Position numbers and translations under genes: made by a program | Origin: Allantophomopsis cytisporea | Lineage: Eukaryota > Ascomycota > Leotiomycetes > Phacidiales > Phacidiaceae | DNA length: 64,000 bases | Reading direction: 5' to 3' | Assembly: GCA_024752435.1 (NCBI GenBank) | Contig: CP103029.1 | Coordinates: 1,364,001-1,428,000 of the forward strand | Notes under the pieces: model-generated | The model's database searches: none | The model's input: the letters and a program-made list of their open reading frames with translations, nothing else | What the model was told of the DNA's origin: nothing | Part shown: in pieces, positions 13,458-25,300 of the stretch | Layout of the letters: the number at the start of each line of letters is the position of its first letter | Position numbering within the stretch: position 1 is the first letter of the stretch

Positions 13458-13789
13458 ACCAATCTTGGAATGGAATAGTGCGGCTCGTCGGGGCTCCCGC
13501 GTTGTGAACCGCGCATCATTGAACAGCATGATCGCAAGCACTCTTCCCCACACTCGTTCCTAAATTCCCCAATCGCATCAACTCACGAATCTATCGCAAA
13601 GACAACAACCAAGTTTATATTACGTGGCATTCATCAATTTGCTTCTCGATTGCTTGTGGATGAACAGATAACCCTAATTGCTTCACGACGATTTCCCCCG
13701 ACTTGCGACCGAACTTCAATACTGTTATTAGCAGACGTTGGGCTATCATTTCAAGTGCGCATCGGCGCAGGCATTGACGTATATTCGTC

Positions 13790-16671
13790 ATGGCCCCCGC
13801 CGCTGTTGCTGGGCAAATCCAGCCTCCAAACAAACTGAAGCGTCCAACACCTTCGGGAGTCCAAACTGGCGCAAACGGGACCCCGTCATCGTCATCCCCA
13901 TCCCCGTCGCTGTCCTCGAAGAAGCCTCCCGTCGGCACAAAGGCGTCATCCATTTCCGCAACAGCAAATGGAACAGGCGCAAGCTCCGCTGGCTCGCGGC
14001 CAGTCAAGAAGCGCGATACCCCAGCGCAGCTATTGGGGAGAGGCCAGAGGAATGGCAGTACGAACGTTAAATCTGCAACCTTAACAGAAGAGGGATTGAT
14101 CGAGAAGGCATCAGGGCCTGTGCCATATAGTAATTCCGAATCTCGCCCATTGCAATAACTCTTTTCTGATCCCTATATAGTTAAATCCGACGGATTCATC
14201 CTAAAGAAATACCGTGGACAACCTCCCTCCCTCATCGTTCATTTCCATCAAGCACATTTTAAATTCGATAATCAACCTACAACATTCACATACAAGTCTC
14301 CCATGCGAGTCTTTTTAGATCACGTAAAAGAAAGAACAGTACCACATGATATGCTGGAGCATTTGGAGCAAGCCGGTGTCCGATTTTACTCAGGTATGCG
14401 GGTGCTAGTCTAATCAATAGTATCACAACTGATTTCACCATAATAGATTGTTTGATCGTTCAAATTCACGATCACAGATCTGTTGCAAATGCCGAAGAGT
14501 CCACACGAACTGCTGCTGGTGCTGCCAAAATTGAACCATTTTCGGTCCACAATTGGAATCAATTAAAGGTCCCTTCACCATATAAACCCTACCCAGAGGG
14601 TGCTTATGCTTCGCAGTTGAGAGACAAGGAAAGTAAAGAGAAAGTGAAGCCCGAACAGAATAAGGAGAACATGCCAGCACCTGCACAGCGCGTCAAAAGC
14701 GAACCGGGACGGGAGCAATCAAAAGTGTTCACGGTCGTACTTCACCCGACATCTTTGAGCAAGCAGGCCTCTCTTGCACTACGTGCAGCTTCAGCTGTGT
14801 CTATTTCAGACGGCAATGAATCTAGCTTCCTTTTCCCGCCAAACACACCAATCTCTGCCGTGCCTCCGACGCCAACTGCCATTGCGCCAGCACCTAGGAA
14901 TATGGAACCTCCAGCCAAGAAAGCGAAGAAAGATGATCTGAACAGTAGCAATTACTATGATTTCGAGGCTAATGTAGTTAAGCAAACATCTGGGCCTCTA
15001 TTCCTAGATAGTGTCGACACCCCTGAAGAGTGCAAGCATTTATTAGACGCTTTGGCACATCCACTACACTCAGAAAAGCCCCCAACTCCAAAGACCAGGA
15101 AGAGAACTGTGGCGGAAGTAGCAGCGGACGAAGCTGCTGCCGCAGATACCGAACGTTACATGCTGATTTTAGACGAGCGCTTGTCGGCGGCGGGAGTCGG
15201 TTCGGCGGGTGCGAATCAAGGCGATGCAGATGGCCAAACTGGCAGTGCGTCTTTCGAACCTCGCTTCGAAAAGTTCAAGATTATCAACAACATCAAAATT
15301 CAGATCGCGGAGAATGAACGCCAGAAGAAATTGCAGGAGATCGAAGCAACGAATAGGCGACGAGAACAAGAAGCCCAGAAGGCCGAGGTGGCGAAGCGGG
15401 AACAGGAAGAGCGGAACCGACAATTGGCTGCTCAACAAGCACAACAACGCCAACAACAAGCCGACGCGCGTGCACGCATGGCAGCTCAAGCGCAACAGAA
15501 CCACCAGGGCCTTCAAAATGTACCTGGTCAGATGCAAGGCGGTCATCATGCACATCCCTCAAATCCTCAGATGATGGGCAACATGCAATCCGCACCACAG
15601 AGGTTTCAGCAGCAGCAAGGCTCGCAAGGCACACAAGCTGCATCGCCCGTACTACGTCAAGGAACACCTCACAACAATATGTCGTCCCCAATGGTTACTG
15701 GTAATATGAGTAACCCGATGCAACCTACTACTTCGAGTATGGGAGGTAGTCCACCAAGGCCTGGATCAGTGGTCCACCAGAATCATCCATCTGCGGCGGC
15801 AATGGCTCACAGCATGAGCTCTCAAAGAAGTCAGCAGAGCCATGGTGCAGGTACTCCACGTATGCCTAGTGCGACACCGAACCTTTCTCAAGCAACACCA
15901 GTTATGCGCGCAACTCCGCGTATGAGCCAGGGTAGTCCGCTTCCTGCACATATGGTTCAGACACCTCACATGAGCCAGCCGATTATGCAAAACGGACAGT
16001 TGATGCAGCCAAATGCGCAACAAATACAGGCTATTGCACTACAGCAAAGGATGCAACAACAAGCTGCTGCGCATGGAATGCCAGGTACGCCTGGTAGTCA
16101 GATGGGTCAGATGTCACCAGAGCAGATGGCTGCACTCAGAGCAGCTCAGGCCCAGATGCGGAATGCACAAAACCCCGGCATGATGGGCCAGAACCCCATG
16201 TCAGCGCAGTACCAAGCACAAATGCAAGCTATGATGTCCATGAACAACCAGAACATGCAAAACAACGGGCAGCAGAATTTCATGAATGGCAATGGAGGAC
16301 CTCATGCGATGAACACAGCACAGATGCAAGCCAGACAGGCACAGATGAACTCGATGACTCCCATGCAAAGACAGTTGGCTGTGTTGCAACAGCAGTTAAT
16401 GAACCGAGGGCTGAACGAATTACGGCAACAATATGGAGGGAATCCTCCACAAGAGACAATTGCTCAGCTGCAGGCTACTGTAAAGGTAAGAGCCAGCCTA
16501 ATGATGCAGCAGCGTCAGCAGCTTGCGATGCAGCATAGAGCAGCTGCCCAGCAACAAGCTGCACAGCAGCAGGGTATGGGAATGAACATGGGAAATATGG
16601 GCAATATGGGTAATATGGGCGGTATGGGCGGTATGAATGGTATGGGTATGCAAAGACCTCCTGGAATGTGA
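13790..16671 (+). CDS. SPT20: SAGA complex subunit Spt20
   Basis: Structural subunit of the SAGA histone-acetyltransferase coactivator, acting in the nucleus. Exons 13790-14129, 14181-14393 and 14447-16671 join to 925 residues. The conserved Spt20 domain lies at about residues 112-205: YIKSDGFILKKYRGQPPSL, then a helix with RVFLDHVKERTVPHDMLEHL, then VRFYSDCLIVQIHDHRSV, which spans the second splice junction. The N-terminus is Ser/Pro-rich and the C-terminal half is extremely Gln/Met/Asn-rich with a charged coiled-coil (about residues 465-520) and a final run of MGN/MGG repeats. Such Q-rich tails are normal in fungal Spt20. The start ATG precedes MAPAAVAGQIQPPNKLKRP, the usual opening of this family, and both introns are 51-53 bases. 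Confidence 0.93.
16562..16650 (+). repeat. Degenerate Met-Gly-Asn codon repeat in SPT20 3' end
   Basis: Tandem ATGGGN-AAT/GGT units encode a chain of Met-Gly-Asn and Met-Gly-Gly near the C-terminus of Spt20. The tract is prone to length variation between strains. Confidence 0.75.
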
Positions 16672-17862
16672 ATGGAGTTCCTGTGTTATTAGGTTTGTGG
16701 GGTTGTTCGGTATATCCTGCGGCATTTGAGATATTCAATGGATTTGTGGAGAGGTTTTGTTGGATTACTACACCTTATTGCATTTGTGTGTTAGTAGGGA
16801 GTTTGGAGGACTTTTGCTGCCATCATAGATACTGTTGGAAACCCAATTATAGGATTGTGTGTTCTCGTTCGTAGGAGCCAATGTTTGAGTAGTCCCCGTA
16901 TGTAGAGTAATTTAACCCGAGGATTCCCATCGTATCGCCTGCAGTCGCCCATAAACCAGCAATTAGTTTCTTGTAATCTCCGTGAGACATAGATATCTTT
17001 CAAGATTCCGTAATTCTATTGATCTGAGGTCACACAATACCTCTAATGACTATCAATATCTCAGCGGTAGTTACCCGCTCCTGTGTACCTACAAAGCAGT
17101 TGACCAACCATGATGAGAAAGTTGACAACAATCTTCCGTGCTCCTTATGAAACTGCAGCTTTATCTTGATCTAGGTATCTTCGGGTCTACAAGTATATCT
17201 ACCCCTCTAGCTTTCAAATTAGAGTGCCCTAGATTCGCCTATCTTCTCGTTGCTCAAGAACGCTCGCGAGATCGGCTGCAGATATCCCGGATCATAATGC
17301 GCTGTTAGAGATCTTTGGCCACGATTTGGTGACTCCTGAGATGCAGCTAACCCCACACGAAAACTGCAGGCGCGTGCGTGTTCATGCTTGTAGCCCTGCT
17401 TCCTGTGTTGTGCTACTTGTATAGCGATTCGGGTGACCCGACAATCCAGCTAGAGACTCTTGCATACCAATCGGAGAACTTGTTGTTCCTTTTAGATATC
17501 ATCTGTTCTCTTCTCAGCATCTGCTGCACTCAATTGGGTGGCAAATTATCGTTATCGGACTCATTCAACCGTGTCTACTGTAGTCATATGGTTGTCTAGT
17601 TGAGACCTAGTCACCGTATGTTGTCCTCTCTCAAAAAGTATAAATACCTACAGCTGGCGTCCTCATCTGTCTTCTCCTTCTTCCTCTTTCAACAACAACA
17701 TCATCAGGAAGATCTCTGAGGATATAGTTCAAGGCCAAGAAATTTGTCCTCTCTCTCTGCATTTCCCATTTTTTCGATTCTTCTTCTGACAGCAGATACT
17801 TCATAACGATTTCAGAAACCCAATCATACAGCATCATATAAAGTCTCGCGCAGCAAGTCACA
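16672..17862. other. Intergenic gap after SPT20
   Basis: Holds the SPT20 3' end and the upstream region of the small cysteine-rich gene. No recognisable coding or RNA feature; frames are short and random-looking. A CT-rich tract near 17665-17700 lies upstream of the next gene, a common feature of fungal core promoters. Confidence 0.6.
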
Positions 17863-18102
17863 ATGTGTACCTGGTATAAGACCCTGTATAGATGTGGACA
17901 CACAGATCTATCTTTGGCATTCATCTGTCGGAAGAAGAAAGATAACCCAGACGAAGACTGTGGTAGAATGTCAGTAGTTGATCAGCATACACAGGTCAGA
18001 TGCCCGCAATGCAGTCCTGATCCCTACTCACAATTAGCTTGGAGGAGAGATAGTATATGTCGAGACAAGGAAGAAAACTTGATAGCTGGCTTTGAGAAGT
18101 AA
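17863..18102 (+). CDS. Small cysteine-rich protein, possible zinc-binding
   Basis: An intronless 79-residue frame starting MCTWYKTLYRCGHTD. It has a C-x3-C-like spread of six cysteines plus His13: a CGH motif at 11-13, Cys22, Cys33, then CPQCSPDP near 47-50, and Cys65. No signal peptide, so probably intracellular. Fungal genomes contain many short proteins with this MC-x8-CGH...CPxC plan; their function is unknown to me. Support for a real gene is the conserved fragment on the opposite strand about 350 bases downstream (18217-18336), which preserves the codon pattern of the same reading frame. Surrounded by AT-rich, gene-poor DNA. Confidence 0.55.
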   Translation: MCTWYKTLYRCGHTDLSLAFICRKKKDNPDEDCGRMSVVDQHTQVRCPQCSPDPYSQLAWRRDSICRDKEENLIAGFEK

Positions 18103-18216
18103 CGCCTGGATTTTACTTCTGAAAGTTTGGTTATTGTTATTACATAGCTTTGGCAAATCGATGACTTTTCTTATATCAATAACCGATCTTCTTTTCATAT
18201 GTCTTACGGGTGCGTG

Positions 18217-18336
18217 CTATACATAAGAAATTCTACTACAGTCTTCATCTGGATAATTTCCCTTCTTCTGACAGGTGAATGCCAAATATAGGTCTGTGTG
18301 TCCACATCTATACTGGGTATTATTCTAGGTATACAT
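18217..18336 (-). pseudogene. Decayed inverted copy of the small Cys-rich gene
   Basis: On the minus strand this segment matches the first half of the gene at 17863. By hand, 73 of 85 bases agree between 18230-18314 (reversed) and 17877-17961, without gaps. The frame keeps YRCGHTDLYLAFTCQKK and PDEDC, but codon 4 is TAG where the intact copy has a Trp-region codon, and a second TAG ends the frame at 18217. Nine of the twelve differences are transitions. It is an inverted partial duplicate that has lost coding ability. Confidence 0.75.
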
Positions 18337-18943
18337 CTTGGTCACTGTGTAGGATATTCAAGGTTTCTTAGTGCTACCTTTTAATTTACCCGTATACTAA
18401 GAAACTCAAATTATTATGATGAATGTAAATATTTATGGTGGCTAATCTCCTATGTACGTTCTTGTGATATCTATCATTGACTCTATACCACTGTTCACGA
18501 CGATACAGTGTTCTGTACATTCAAAGTGATACGATTACTATGTCTTCTCTCGCTCTCCTCGCTATCAATATGATGTTTTATCATCTAAGGGCTTGATCTC
18601 TTTGGTTCATTTCTACAAGCTTTCGGCTCATCTTCGATCATCCATACATCAATCTTTATTACTTACTCTCAAATACAATTCAGGTAGTAATGTGTTGTAG
18701 CCTCGAGATAATATATAGCTGTAGATATAAGAATCTGTGATAAGCTATGTTGATTGCAATGCGAAGAGCAAGAGCTTTAGGGAAAGATATGTATACCATG
18801 ATAAATATCAATCTTCACTATTGTCAAATATATCAGATGTTCTTTAGGTAATGGAGTGCTTTTATCTGGAGGAATATCTTGAGCAAGTACAGCCATCTTA
18901 GAGATTGATAAAACATCTCAATTCCAACTAGTCATAACCAGAA

Positions 18944-19485
18944 TTAGGATGAATATATACAAATAGGTAGCCTCGAATCTGTACTACAGTCAAAAAGTAG
19001 CCAGGTAATCATACATTGGATGGTTACACTTGATGTCAGGAGTCTACCGGCATTAGTACAGGCTCCAAAAAGGATATATACTGCGTATCCAAAACATAAC
19101 AGGCCTATGATAGCAAGTAATTCAAATCGAGTTGTTGGTAGAACTTGTTTTTGTATCTGTTAGTGTACATGTCTCGTTTGTGAAAACTAGGAGCATGAAT
19201 TCCTTTCACTTCATTATATTTGTCGATACAGATTGAGAAAGATCCCCATATCGACTACAAAAAGACCTTTTCGTAATGTGCTGAGATGCTTATTGGTCTT
19301 CATACTAACCTTTATTCATGCTATTATAATCTTGCTGATTTGAAGAATGCTCGAGCCGCCACTCACCATATAAACATAGCCTCTTTCATGCATAACAGCT
19401 TACAAAGTAAACTAGGAAATAATCTCTGAATGCTTTCAAAGAAACTTATGATAGCCACATCTGGATGCATCCAAGAACAAGTCAT
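18944..19485 (-). pseudogene. Ruined multi-exon membrane-protein gene
   Basis: Three coding-like blocks follow one another on the minus strand. Block 1 (19485-19363) reads MTCSWMHPDVAIISFFES and ends at a GTGAGT donor. Block 2 (19303-19214) contains RKGLFVVDMGIFLNLYRQ. Block 3 (19159-18944) contains QIQKQVLPTTRFELLAIIGL followed by a strongly hydrophobic helix (LLCFGYAVYILFGAC). Blocks 2 and 3 join in frame (LYRQ to IQKQ) if an intron lies between them, but the expected donor reads CAAATATAA where CAGGTATAA would splice, which fits G-to-A damage. The family is not recognised. I read this as one decayed gene; that it is a single gene is inference. Confidence 0.4.
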
Positions 19486-19517
19486 CTTTAATACTTGTCT
19501 ATTTCAAGCTCAGTCAT

Positions 19518-19546
19518 ATAAAATAAAATAAAATAAAATAAAATAG
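19518..19546 (+). repeat. (AAAAT)n microsatellite
   Basis: Five tandem AAAAT pentamers in AT-rich gene-poor sequence. Confidence 0.9.
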
Positions 19547-19777
19547 GCATTATAACAGTCGAACAAAGACCTCATATTCCCTAAAGAAAGTTCTTAGTAC
19601 GCAACATCCTTTGTTCCCCATCGCATCAGCAACCGTTTGTTCCCTCCCCAATTTCCTATAAATTCTCCCTGATCCTTCCCCTATGATGTTCGACACAACA
19701 ACGCAGATCCCACAGCATATAAAGACTAGTAACTTGACATCCCAAACCACGAACTTATCTCTCTTCAGAGCAACGGC

Positions 19778-19990
19778 ATGTGCAAAGAAACTATCGTCTT
19801 CTTCCGCTGCAAGCACAAAGCTGGCAGTCAATTCTATTAATGTGATCAGGTACTTCGCGGTCAGCGATGCCCAGGCAAGAGCATCGAAGGCTTCAAGTTC
19901 TATGAGTAACTGTGTCCCGCATGTAAGGCACTTATTACAGCAGCAGCGCAGAGAGTTAAAGACAAATTGAGGGATCAGGGTCTAGAATAA
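19778..19990 (+). pseudogene. Broken small cysteine-rich gene
   Basis: A 71-codon frame on the plus strand opens MCKETIVFFRCKHKAGSQFY and ends KDKLRDQGLE before TAA at 19988, but contains TAA at codons 21 and 44. Read through these, it has the MC-x8-CxH start, then CDQ, a RCPG cysteine and an LCPACKALI motif, i.e. the same general plan as the small protein at 17863 although the residues differ. The coding character on both sides of each stop suggests a recently disabled gene rather than chance. A CAA-to-TAA or CGA-to-TAA change, as left by repeat-induced point mutation, would explain the stops. Confidence 0.55.
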
Positions 19991-22314
19991 ATTCATCTCT
20001 TGCTTCATGTGGTTTTGGAGGGCAGATTCATATATGCATGCCATTTTCATACTGCGGTGTTTTGGATTTGCCAATGTAAGTATAAGATAACAGGGCTTGA
20101 TTTCTACTTTGGTGTGAAGCTGAATACGGCAGCTCATGGATAGTGATATGATAGACGTATTCCATTCCTTAACGCCTGTTTTTGACTATGACCTTATGAC
20201 CAGATACGGAGTTTTCATAGATATGTAGGCTTCAATTGAGAATTCAGGAATTCCGATCATGTACAGTTTCGCACACAATGACTTTTAGCTTTTTCCTGTG
20301 CTCTTGCCGCTCGATTGCCGTAACCTTGCAAAATTCCGCTTTCATTTGGTACACTAGTCTACTTAAAAGCTTTCCATAGAGTCAAGAAAGCCTCACTACG
20401 CCCCTTTATTTTAAGGATACGCCATTTCATTTAAGAAATTCGAGTTCGGGGAATATTGATATGACGTAGTTCGGAGAGGCACGACTCATGATAGTGGAAA
20501 GATCTTCTCTGAGACCTTCTTCACTTCACCCAGTTGGAAGTCCATTGAGTTTCCTAATCGTCTTCATATCATTTCAAAACTTCTTACCAACTTTCATAGC
20601 CAACCGCTTGATGGAACTGATTCTAAAGCAGTACCTATGAATAACTACTGTGATATTTGTAGACGTTGCACGCTGTCCCAAGAAAGTGACTTTGACCATG
20701 CGAGCTCGGAATACTCTGCAAACCGTATGGAGAACGATGATATCCGGGGTCTCGTGTATACCCAAACATCTGATCATGATCCAATATGACATGGTTGTGA
20801 ACCTCTTTCAGGGTTCGGGATGGCTATGATGAGCGAGGTGAGGGTCTTTTGCAACGGTTTTCGAGTTACCACCGAGTGATACCCGAGTACTCGCCCAAGG
20901 GACCTTATTTTGACGCGTGCCAATCGGTCATCGGGGTTCCACCATACCGGGTGTTTAATGTGACTTTGGATGATGAATAAGACACACATCGTTCTAATAA
21001 GTAGATTGGTAAATGATCAACGCATTCAAGAGGGAGTCTTTGGAGAGTTTTATGGATAACTTGTATTCAGGAGTTAGAATATTTGAAGTAGATACTCTAG
21101 GATTTGTACATAGCACTGATATTTAGGTAACACACTTGAGTGTCTGAGGATTTGCTTAACATCGTAACTGGCTGTTCGGGTCTAGACACAATAAATCTGC
21201 GTCTGGACGCTGTTCTCGCCGCCACAACTCAGCCATCAGGAAGCCATCACGCAGCCACTATGCAACGCTTGTACTATTAGCAGGTAGGTTTGGCGTTCCT
21301 GACGCACTGGAACTGTACTGGGTGCGCAATGAAGCCAGTCATTGACACTGATAGTCCTTCAAGGGAACACCACCTCTCTAGACCTAGTACTACGTAAAGG
21401 ATGTCGAGCACTTCCCGGCTGGAAGGGTCCTGGTCTTTGTGGCCAGGCAGGTGTTCAGCTGTTCCAACAGTGGAGTGAAATTTTCTTAGCCTTGGCCATG
21501 CGGAGGATCTTGTCAACCTGGTCAACCTTTTTCTAAGGTGTACCAGGATCCTGGCACGCACCAAGCCGGCACTTTGGAGCCAAATGTGTGGACAATACTA
21601 CATACTCTACTCCGTATTCCGCCAGGTGGATTCGAACGCCAGTGCAGCTTTCTCTGTCGTGGGTTTCGACACATGGGTTTGTTGGCTTTGGGATGGAAAC
21701 CTCGTTAATCTCTTCCACCCATATCTATCTGCACCCCACTTGCTATCTATCTCCTCCGCCATTATTCACAGTCACACAGTCCAGTACTTGCTGTCATCTC
21801 CTCTCCACAAAAGCGTTGGGCAAGGGTGAATAATCAAAGGGAGAGAGAATCTCTGTGTGGAAGAAAAACTATAAGGCAAACGGAACTTCCTCCGATTATT
21901 CGACTCCATTCTGGGATCGGACATCATTCGAAGATTATTCGCCGAACGTTGGAAGGAAAGCAGAGACATTGCTGTACAGTACGGGTGAAGTTTGCACGTT
22001 TGGTGGATACTCGACGATCGATCGGCGTGGATTCCATGACGAGTTTGTGTTCAGATTCCTGAAATCCATTCACTCCTGCATGCAATTCTGAGTTCCCCGA
22101 CTATCATGGATCATCCAAATTAATTGACTGAGATTCTTCAAGTTTGCACAACCGAAAAAGCAACATATAGTTCCTCCCTGACTACCCGGGCGCGTATCGT
22201 GAGGGACGTCGAAAGTCGCAGTTTCCCAACATCTTCTCTAGCTCGAGCTACTTATCCAAGGCATTGTTTGCGCGACACGCAAACACTTGCTGTGGATTTT
22301 TAATAACCGCCATC

Positions 22315-25300
22315 ATGCCAATCAATTCAACGATATCGATGTCCCATGTGGAGGGCGTGTCGGATAGCAGTCGCGCCAGAGAGCTTTACAAGTATGTCCG
22401 AGGAAGAGTCTTGCAGTGAATAATTCTGTCAGTGGCGAAATTCTAACTTCTCTTAGGTATTACCAACCCGTCGGTGTGCAGAACATCGATTCTTGTTTTC
22501 AGGACCCCTCGCATTTGCAACACGCAAATTATCCCGACCCATTTCATAACGAAGACCCCAAAATCGAATCGAACGTTTCCTCTGATAAAATTTCCTCTCC
22601 AGACACTGCTCTGACGGCATTTGCACAGCTGACGAGCTGGAGGATTGGTGCGCAGCGGTCGATGATTAGTGTCATAGATGGGGCTACACAATACTTCATC
22701 GCTGAATCTACTAAGACGATAGATCTCATCGATTCATCAAAACATGCGCCAGGAGATAGTTTGTGGATGGGCTGCGACTCCGTATCGAAGGCCGGTAGAT
22801 TATGCGAAAGGACAATCGAGTTACCACCCGCGCCACCTGGACAATACCCAGCATTTATCGTTAACGACCTCTCGAAGGATGAGCGCTTCAACCAACTACC
22901 CTTTGTCTCTGGTGCACCATTCCTAAAATTTTATGCTGGGACTCCTCTTATAACGAAGCGAGGAATTCCAATTGGAAGCCTATTTGTTGTTGATAATAGG
23001 GTTCGCAATGGCTTGAGCCAAGACGAAATACACTTCATGGGGACTATGGCTGCTACGATCATGCGTCATATGGAAATTACTCGAGAAGTCGAAGAACACC
23101 GACGAGGAATGAAGATGAGCCGTGGTTTAGCTTCTTTTGTAGAAGGACGCAGCGAACTTCAAGAAGATGAACTCGACAATGACGACGAAGGAGCAACAAT
23201 CGCTGGCCAATTTGAAGAGGAAAGGCCGTTTGGCAGAACAAGACCTGGATCAGTTCGACTGTCTGTGGCTGAGTCAGTCGCAGGCTCAGTCTCTAGTGTA
23301 GAACGCAAGGAGAAGGAGTACTCTAGTGCAATGGTTGAGACTGAGCAGGCAATTCTATCATCAAATCTACAAGCGCCAAATAGCTCCTCATTGGGGGCCC
23401 GACCTTTACAGAATTCCGTTTCGTTGGGTTCTACAGCGTTATCAATTTCCGATGATACAAGTCAGGCTGGTACTGAGTCAATTGCTCGTCCCGAACAAAC
23501 ATTTGGACAAGAAGAACTTTCAGTTTCTGGACTTAGCATGAGTCTTTCTTCACCGAAAGCCGAGAGTCCTGGTGAGCTCAAGCTTTCAAGAGCCAACTCT
23601 CATGATGACGAAGAATCATTAACAACCAGATCGATTTTCTCTCGAGCCTCGAACTTAATTCGAGAGGCTTTCGAAGTTGATGGCGGAGCAGTGTTCTATG
23701 ATGCACAGAAGACGTTTGGCAGCGAATACAGTCCGAATAATGCGCCCTCTAAAAATTTGAATAGCCCCCTGCAGGACGAGCTCACCAATAGTGAACTTGG
23801 CCCTATCGACGAATCTATTTCTCCGGGTCCAAACGTGACTGAGAGACCAAAGGTTCCCAAAACGAACATACACTCTCGTTCATCCATACACCCAGAGAAG
23901 ATTGTCGATTTATTAGGATTTTCTACTCCTCTAGCTGCTTCGGTTCACGAGGATCCAGTTCCAGGACCTACAGTCTTTACTCCTTTTGATGAAAAGTCAC
24001 TTCATACCCTTCTCAAACGATATCCCAAAGGGAAGTTATGGACTTTCGATGAAGATGGAAGCATATCATCGTCTGAAGATGATAAAAAGTTAGAGGCTTT
24101 GAAAGCCGTACGTGGGCAACCGGAATCACCACGGCATAATGTCCGTAGTCAAAGAAAGAAGTCGCGTGCTGTGGCAGAAGCCAAGTTTCTTCTCCGACAT
24201 TTTCCAGGAGTCCGCCAGATTCTGTTTGTACCACTGTGGGATGCAGGGAGGTCTCGTTGGTTGAGTGGATGCTTCACTTGGTCGAATCAACCAACACGAG
24301 TACTTTCGAAGCAATCTGAATTGGCCTTCTTAAGTGCCTTTTGTAATTCAGTTATGGCAGAATGCTCGAGGCTAGACACCGAAGTTGCCGATCAGAAAAA
24401 GAGCGACTTCATTGGTAGCATTTCTCATGAACTCCGCAGTCCTCTTCATGGAATATTGGCCTCCGCGGAGTTTTTGGGTGAGGAAGTCACCGAGGGCTTT
24501 GCTAGGGGCTTAGTAGAAACGATCGATAGCTGCGGGCGTACGCTTCTGGACACTATTAATCATATTCTCGATTTCTCTAAAATCAACAATTTCGAGAAGA
24601 ATTGGCGACGTTCTCGTAGAGCTGGTTCTAGTCGACTACCCGCTCCTCAATCTCTAAAAGTTCCCGGCGGCTCCTCTATTGGAAACTCACAACATTCAGA
24701 TCTGCCTATGATTAACCTCTTCGCCGAAGTTGATATCAGCACAATCACCGAAGAAGTTGTCGAAGGCGTGTTTGCTGGTCATGTCTTCCAGAACTCGACA
24801 GCGTCAAGCTTCGACATGGTGCCTAACGCAAGAGAGAAGATGCTAGATCCTCGACACACATCGAACATTCTAGGCGAGAATAATTTCAACACGCAATCTA
24901 AAGACGTTGCAGTTATTCTTGACATAGGGGTTGACAATTATTTGTTCACAACCCAGCCCGGTGCTTTCCGTCGCGTCATTATGAACCTTCTTGGTAACGC
25001 TCTCAAATACACGTCTCGTGGCTACGTGCACGTAAAACTGGAAACAACACCTATGGAGGACTGGCAGCAGGCTGGTCATGCGGAAACAGTCCCGAGATCA
25101 CTGGTCACACTTACAGTCATAGATACTGGCAAAGGAATATCGAACGAATTTTTGAGGTCTAAACTGTTTACCCCCTTTGCCCAGGAGAATTCGCTCTCAA
25201 GCGGTACAGGACTCGGGCTTTCTATTGTGCGAAGTATTGTTGCATTATTGGAAGGTGACATTCAGTTCAAGAGTGAGCTTGGAAAAGGAACTGGTGAGAG

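Larger units (their letters stand above)
18103..22314. other. AT-rich desert with gene ruins
   Basis: Between the small Cys-rich gene and the histidine kinase there is no intact gene. It contains the inverted pseudogene copy, the membrane-protein relic (18944-19485), a pentanucleotide repeat and the broken Cys-rich gene at 19778. From about 20.0 to 22.3 kb I see only short frames and the upstream region of the histidine kinase gene. Confidence 0.6.

Noticed and set aside
15169..16389. Several minus-strand frames of 60-130 codons inside SPT20
   Set aside because: They are antisense shadows of the CAG/CAA-rich coding strand (Leu/Cys/His-rich products).
16518..16561. Possible intron in the Q-rich end of SPT20 (GTAAGAGCC..GCAG)
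   Set aside because: The distance from donor to the nearest acceptor is about 24 bases, too short to splice, and the frame is open through it.
17631..17924. 97-codon minus-strand frame overlapping the small Cys-rich gene
   Set aside because: Overlaps the start of the better-supported plus-strand gene, and the conserved twin copy preserves the plus-strand codons rather than this frame.
20570..20990. Possible first exon of a HET-like gene on the plus strand (CDICRRCTLSQ and PEYSPKGPYFDACQS)
   Set aside because: The blocks are short, in different frames, broken by stops, and no HET motif follows. Not enough to call a relic.
21608..21630. GTTCGAATC box on the minus strand, as in a tRNA T-arm
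   Set aside because: The flanking bases do not pair as a T-stem and no acceptor or anticodon arm can be drawn. No tRNA found elsewhere by eye.
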